DNA of 14,894 bases from positions 1 to 14,894 of the forward strand of contig CAZNDM010000001.1 of the NCBI GenBank assembly GCA_964571845.1, in the 5' to 3' direction. Position numbers and translations under genes: made by a program. The number at the start of each line of letters is the position of its first letter. Within the stretch, counting starts at the first letter, position 1. This DNA is from WFZT01 sp964571845. Lineage in GTDB: Bacteria > Hydrothermota > Hydrothermia > B15-G9 > WFZT01. Shown one piece after another: positions 12,445 to 14,894 of the stretch. The notes under the pieces are model-generated. The model had not been told where the DNA came from, made no database searches, and saw only the letters and a program-made list of their open reading frames with translations.

Positions 12445-13332
12445 ATGGCAATAGTTGACGAATCCACAAGGGTTCTTGTTCAGGGCATAACAGGTAGAGA
12501 GGCTGTGACATTTGTCAAGGACATGATTGATTATGGGACTCAGGTTGTCGCGGGTGTAACTCCTGGCAAAGGTGGAATGAGCGTCCACGGGGTAAAGGTG
12601 TACGACACCGTCAAAGAAGCCGTAGAGGAAACGGGTGCCAACACGAGCGTGATCTCGGTCCCACCATTTTTTGCCAAATCCGCTGTCATGGAGGCTGTAG
12701 ATGCAGGCATCAAACTCATAGTGCTCGTAACAGAGAGAATTCCGAGACACGATGTTGTTGATTTTCTTTACTATGCCAGAATAAATGGTGTACGGGTAAT
12801 CGGTCCCAACAGTCTCGGTGTGATAAATCCAGGCGTTGTGAAAGTCGGTATGATTGGAGGAAGAAAGGAAGATACTGAAAAATCATTCAGAAAGGGAACA
12901 ATTGCAGTAATTTCCAGATCAGGCGGGATGACGACCGAAATTTCAAATTTACTCAGCACGCGAGGGCCCGGGGTTTCAACCGCAGTTTCCATAGGTGGTG
13001 ATCCTTTGATCGGTTTCACCATAAAGGAGGCAGTAATCGAATTTGAAAAAGATCCTGAAACCGAGGGAATTGTGATATTCTCAGAGCCCGGAGGCACTCA
13101 GGAGGAAGAACTTGCCAGCTACTTGAAAGAGACGGGTATAAAAAAGACCATTGTGGTGTTTCAGGCTGGGAGATTTGCAGATGAATTTCCGGGTATCAGA
13201 TTTGGACACGCGGCTTCCATTGTCGAAGGTGACAGAGGGAGTCCTGCTCACAAAATAAAGGTTCTTAAAGAGGCAGGCGTAAAAATTGCTGAAACTTTAA
13301 ATGAAATCTTGGAGCCATGGGAATCTTTATAG
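12445..13332 (+). CDS. Succinyl-CoA ligase alpha-like subunit (SucD family)
   Basis: A 295-aa protein matching the alpha subunit of ADP/GDP-forming succinate-CoA ligase, which makes the acyl-CoA thioester through a phosphohistidine and conserves energy as NTP. Residues 1-125 are the CoA-binding Rossmann domain (TRVLVQGITGREA, GVTPGKGG). GPNSLGVINPG lies at 120-130. Residues of about 150-290 are the ligase domain, with SRSGGMTTE, Glu214 in FSEPGGTQEEE and the phosphorylated His255 in RFGHAASIVEGDRG. The usual GPNC at the CoA site is GPNS here. ATG 12445 gives the standard N-terminus. The beta subunit (SucC), normally adjacent, is absent, and the gene instead overlaps a ferredoxin gene by 16 nt. 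It may work in the TCA cycle with a remote beta subunit, or with another acid in a fermentative or 2-oxoacid pathway. Confidence 0.85.
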   Translation: MAIVDESTRVLVQGITGREAVTFVKDMIDYGTQVVAGVTPGKGGMSVHGVKVYDTVKEAVEETGANTSVISVPPFFAKSAVMEAVDAGIKLIVLVTERIPRHDVVDFLYYARINGVRVIGPNSLGVINPGVVKVGMIGGRKEDTEKSFRKGTIAVISRSGGMTTEISNLLSTRGPGVSTAVSIGGDPLIGFTIKEAVIEFEKDPETEGIVIFSEPGGTQEEELASYLKETGIKKTIVVFQAGRFADEFPGIRFGHAASIVEGDRGSPAHKIKVLKEAGVKIAETLNEILEPWESL

Positions 13333-13526
13333 ATGTCATAATCGAAAAAAGTAAGTGCAGGTTCAACGAAGGTTGCGAGGAGTGCATCAAAGTCTGTCCG
13401 GTTGACATTTTTTTCAAGTCTGCAGATGGTCTTTCAGTCAGAGATGAGGATGAATGCACTCTCTGCAACCAGTGCATAGATGTATGTCCTGAGAACGCCA
13501 TACAGATTGTTAGAAAATACCTTTAG
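13317..13526 (+). CDS. Two-cluster 4Fe-4S ferredoxin
   Basis: A 69-aa ferredoxin-type protein with two cluster motifs. The first is Cys14-x5-Cys20-x2-Cys23-x3-Cys27-Pro, with an insertion between the first two cysteines. The second is the classical Cys47-x2-Cys50-x2-Cys53-x3-Cys57-Pro. Small proteins of this type act as free electron carriers or as delta-like subunits of 2-oxoacid:ferredoxin oxidoreductases. The start overlaps the CoA-ligase 3' end by 16 nt with GGAG too close to ATG for a normal ribosome site, so coupled translation is likely. This ties it to CoA-thioester metabolism, for example 2-oxoglutarate or pyruvate ferredoxin oxidoreductase, although no oxidoreductase genes are in view. 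It overlaps the convergent gene by 4 nt. All eight cluster cysteines are present. Confidence 0.9.
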   Translation: MGIFIDVIIEKSKCRFNEGCEECIKVCPVDIFFKSADGLSVRDEDECTLCNQCIDVCPENAIQIVRKYL

Positions 13527-14602
13527 TCGTGTGTAAGGAGCTCATACCCGTTTTCTGTAATTAATACAGTATCCTCTTTTTTTACTGCACCGTTGGGGAG
13601 CATAAGGGGAGTATGGACCATTGCAAGTGTCATGCCAGCCATTGGTTTCCATGTCCAGTGTCTTGTAACGATGGTTGTAATTGGAGGCTCCTCAATCAAA
13701 AGTCCCACTCCGTGAGTATATCCCTTGATGTAGAAATCAATCAGTCCTGAGTCTTCATAGATCTTTTTTATCTCAGGTTCAATTTGAGAAAATTTGACAC
13801 CGGGCTTGGTCAGTTTTAGGGCAGTATCATATGCCCGGTTAACAGCATCAATAGCCTTTCGGGATGTACCATCTAATTCTCCAACGAAAAATGTTCGCGT
13901 CATATTTGCGTAATAGTTATCGTAATCCGTGCCAATGACAACGGTTACAAATTTTCCTCTCTCCACAAAGACATCTTTAAAGGGTTCTGCGTGGATTCTC
14001 GGTCCAACGGAGACATAAACGAGAGGAAGTTCACTTCCCTGTTCCATCAGGACAGTTTTTACCTCGTTGGCAATCTGAAGCTCACTTATACCCTCGTGGA
14101 TAATTTCTCTCGCCCTTTTCATGCCAAGCATAGCAATCTCTCCAGCCTTCCTCATAGCCTCAATTTCGCAGGGTTCTTTAATCATCCTGAGCTGCATTAT
14201 CAGGGGTAGTGTATCTTCAACCTCAACTCCCATGTTTAACCTTTTAAAAAGCTCGTGGAAAAGAGTGTAACTGTCTCTCTCCACTGAAATTTCAAGGCCG
14301 GCAGACATAAAACCACTCTTTCGAATCCAGGAGGATATCTCAACCATCAACTCCTCAACCTTCTGGTACTCACGAACATCTTTTATCCAGCTTTTTTGCA
14401 TGAAGAAGTCTTTTTCGTTTTTAAAAACCATAACCCAGGGCTCACCCTCCTGTGGGATCATCAATGCAGGTCTGAGCCACTTAACTCCTGTAAAGTAGAT
14501 AAATGACGAAACTGTTCTGATTACCGCCGCTTCGATATCGTTCTCTCGAAGTAGCTCCTGAAATTTTAAAACTCTTCTTCTGTAAATCTCTTCGTTACAC
14601 AT
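13523..14602 (-). CDS. M24 (pita-bread) family protein with degenerate metal site
   Basis: A 359-aa protein built like Xaa-Pro aminopeptidase, prolidase and creatinase. Residues 1-135 are the creatinase-type N-terminal domain (FIYFTGVKWLRPALM) and 140-359 the catalytic fold (LRMIKEPCEIEAMRKAGEIA). Active family peptidases bind two metals with Asp, Asp, His, Glu and Glu. By alignment of IGTDYDNYYANMTRT with the usual DFG...SDITRT, both Asp are replaced (Val222 and Asn233). In MTLAMVHTPL the first Glu is replaced (Val329). His297 (YTHGVGL) and Glu343 (KKEDTVLIT) remain, as does His204. It may therefore be a metal-independent enzyme, as creatinase is, or a non-catalytic homologue. Translation is supported by GGAGG (14613 to 14609) 6 nt before ATG. 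Confidence 0.85.
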   Translation of the reverse strand: MCNEEIYRRRVLKFQELLRENDIEAAVIRTVSSFIYFTGVKWLRPALMIPQEGEPWVMVFKNEKDFFMQKSWIKDVREYQKVEELMVEISSWIRKSGFMSAGLEISVERDSYTLFHELFKRLNMGVEVEDTLPLIMQLRMIKEPCEIEAMRKAGEIAMLGMKRAREIIHEGISELQIANEVKTVLMEQGSELPLVYVSVGPRIHAEPFKDVFVERGKFVTVVIGTDYDNYYANMTRTFFVGELDGTSRKAIDAVNRAYDTALKLTKPGVKFSQIEPEIKKIYEDSGLIDFYIKGYTHGVGLLIEEPPITTIVTRHWTWKPMAGMTLAMVHTPLMLPNGAVKKEDTVLITENGYELLTHD

Positions 14603-14629
14603 AAAAAACCTCCAGATTGTAGTAACTAA

Positions 14630-14658
14630 ATGATGGAATACCTGACTAATTTTGTCAA
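14630..14658 (-). promoter_or_regulatory. Promoter candidate for the M24-family gene
   Basis: On the minus strand, TTGACA (14658 to 14653) is followed after 17 bp by CATCAT (14635 to 14630, 4 of 6 in the -10). This gives a leader of roughly 20-25 nt carrying TGGAGG. TACAAT nearer the gene (14619 to 14614) is an alternative -10 without a matching -35. Confidence 0.5.
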
Positions 14659-14830
14659 GTATTCTTTGTGGGGGGAATCGAGAAAATCCTTTGGGAGTAA
14701 TAGAGATGTGATTTTTTTAACTTTTCCCCGGTGCGTCTGGTACTGTGGGTGAGGACACTCACCGTCCTCCCAGGATACAACGGCATTGTGTTGGAGACTC
14801 ATCAATCTTTTTCTCTACAAGAAGGATGTC

Positions 14831-14894
14831 TTGTGGGGGAGGATCAAGGAGGGGGCAGAAAGGGCAGATCTGACAGAAAAAAGCAAATAGGGCT
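14831..14894 (-). repeat. Truncated composite repeat at the right edge (unit E)
   Basis: On the minus strand the sequence contains TTTTCTGTCAGATCTGCCC and then CCCCCTCCTTGATCCTCCCC. This follows the spacer and left arm of hairpin 2 in units A and B with a few substitutions. The right arm of hairpin 2 is missing, replaced by AGACATCCTT. The window ends inside the unit, so hairpin 1 would lie beyond 14894. Confidence 0.6.

Noticed and set aside
14748..14763. Small hairpin GGTGAG-GACA-CTCACC
   Set aside because: Only 6 bp, with a competing pairing GAGGAC/GTCCTC; no T-tract and no adjacent gene end, so no function can be assigned.

Overview
The window reads as a chromosomal segment of an uncultured, probably anaerobic and possibly thermophilic, diderm bacterium. 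The diderm call rests on three consecutive lipid A genes (lpxD, an lpxC-fabZ fusion, lpxA). A fused LpxC-FabZ next to LpxD and LpxA is a layout known from the Bacteroidetes/Chlorobi/Fibrobacteres side of the tree. The anaerobe/thermophile suggestion rests on a Pyrococcus-type ferredoxin with an Asp cluster ligand, a second 2x[4Fe-4S] ferredoxin, a tricorn-type protease and arginine codons that are mostly AGA/AGG. Candidate phyla near the FCB group (for example WOR-3/Hydrothermae-like) would fit, but the phylum cannot be fixed from this sequence alone.

Layout. 1-735: gene-free cluster of GC-rich hairpin repeats. 736-5470 (+): a strong promoter, a HAD phosphatase, then lpxD, lpxC-fabZ, lpxA and a Gfo/Idh/MocA oxidoreductase, the last four overlapping end to end. 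5453-6118 (-): a second HAD phosphatase, divergent from 6181-9186 (+), a large tricorn-like protease with a putative signal peptide. 9191-10079 (-): a two-gene unit of a polytopic membrane protein and a winged-helix regulator, with a perfect palindrome over its promoter. 10259-10954 (+): UbiE/MenG-type quinone methyltransferase. 11091-11300 (+): the Asp-ligand ferredoxin, closed by a 17-bp terminator hairpin. 11356-12409: more than 1 kb without a convincing gene, holding an inverted copy of the repeat element. 12445-13526 (+): a SucD-like CoA-ligase alpha subunit overlapping a two-cluster ferredoxin. 13523-14602 (-): an M24-fold protein that has lost most metal ligands. 14831-14894: a truncated repeat copy.

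How the genes work together. LpxA, LpxC and LpxD perform the first three steps of lipid A synthesis. FabZ supplies 3-hydroxyacyl-ACP turnover in the same polypeptide as LpxC. The oxidoreductase after lpxA could alter the UDP-sugar precursor (GnnA-like hypothesis). UbiE and the ferredoxins point to quinone- and ferredoxin-linked electron transfer. The membrane protein and regulator look self-regulated.

Two features run through the whole window. One is a composite multi-hairpin repeat, present in both orientations and with compensatory stem changes. The other is a set of gene starts placed directly behind a sigma70-type -10 box, consistent with leaderless mRNAs. Other genes carry a clear GGAGG ribosome binding site instead.
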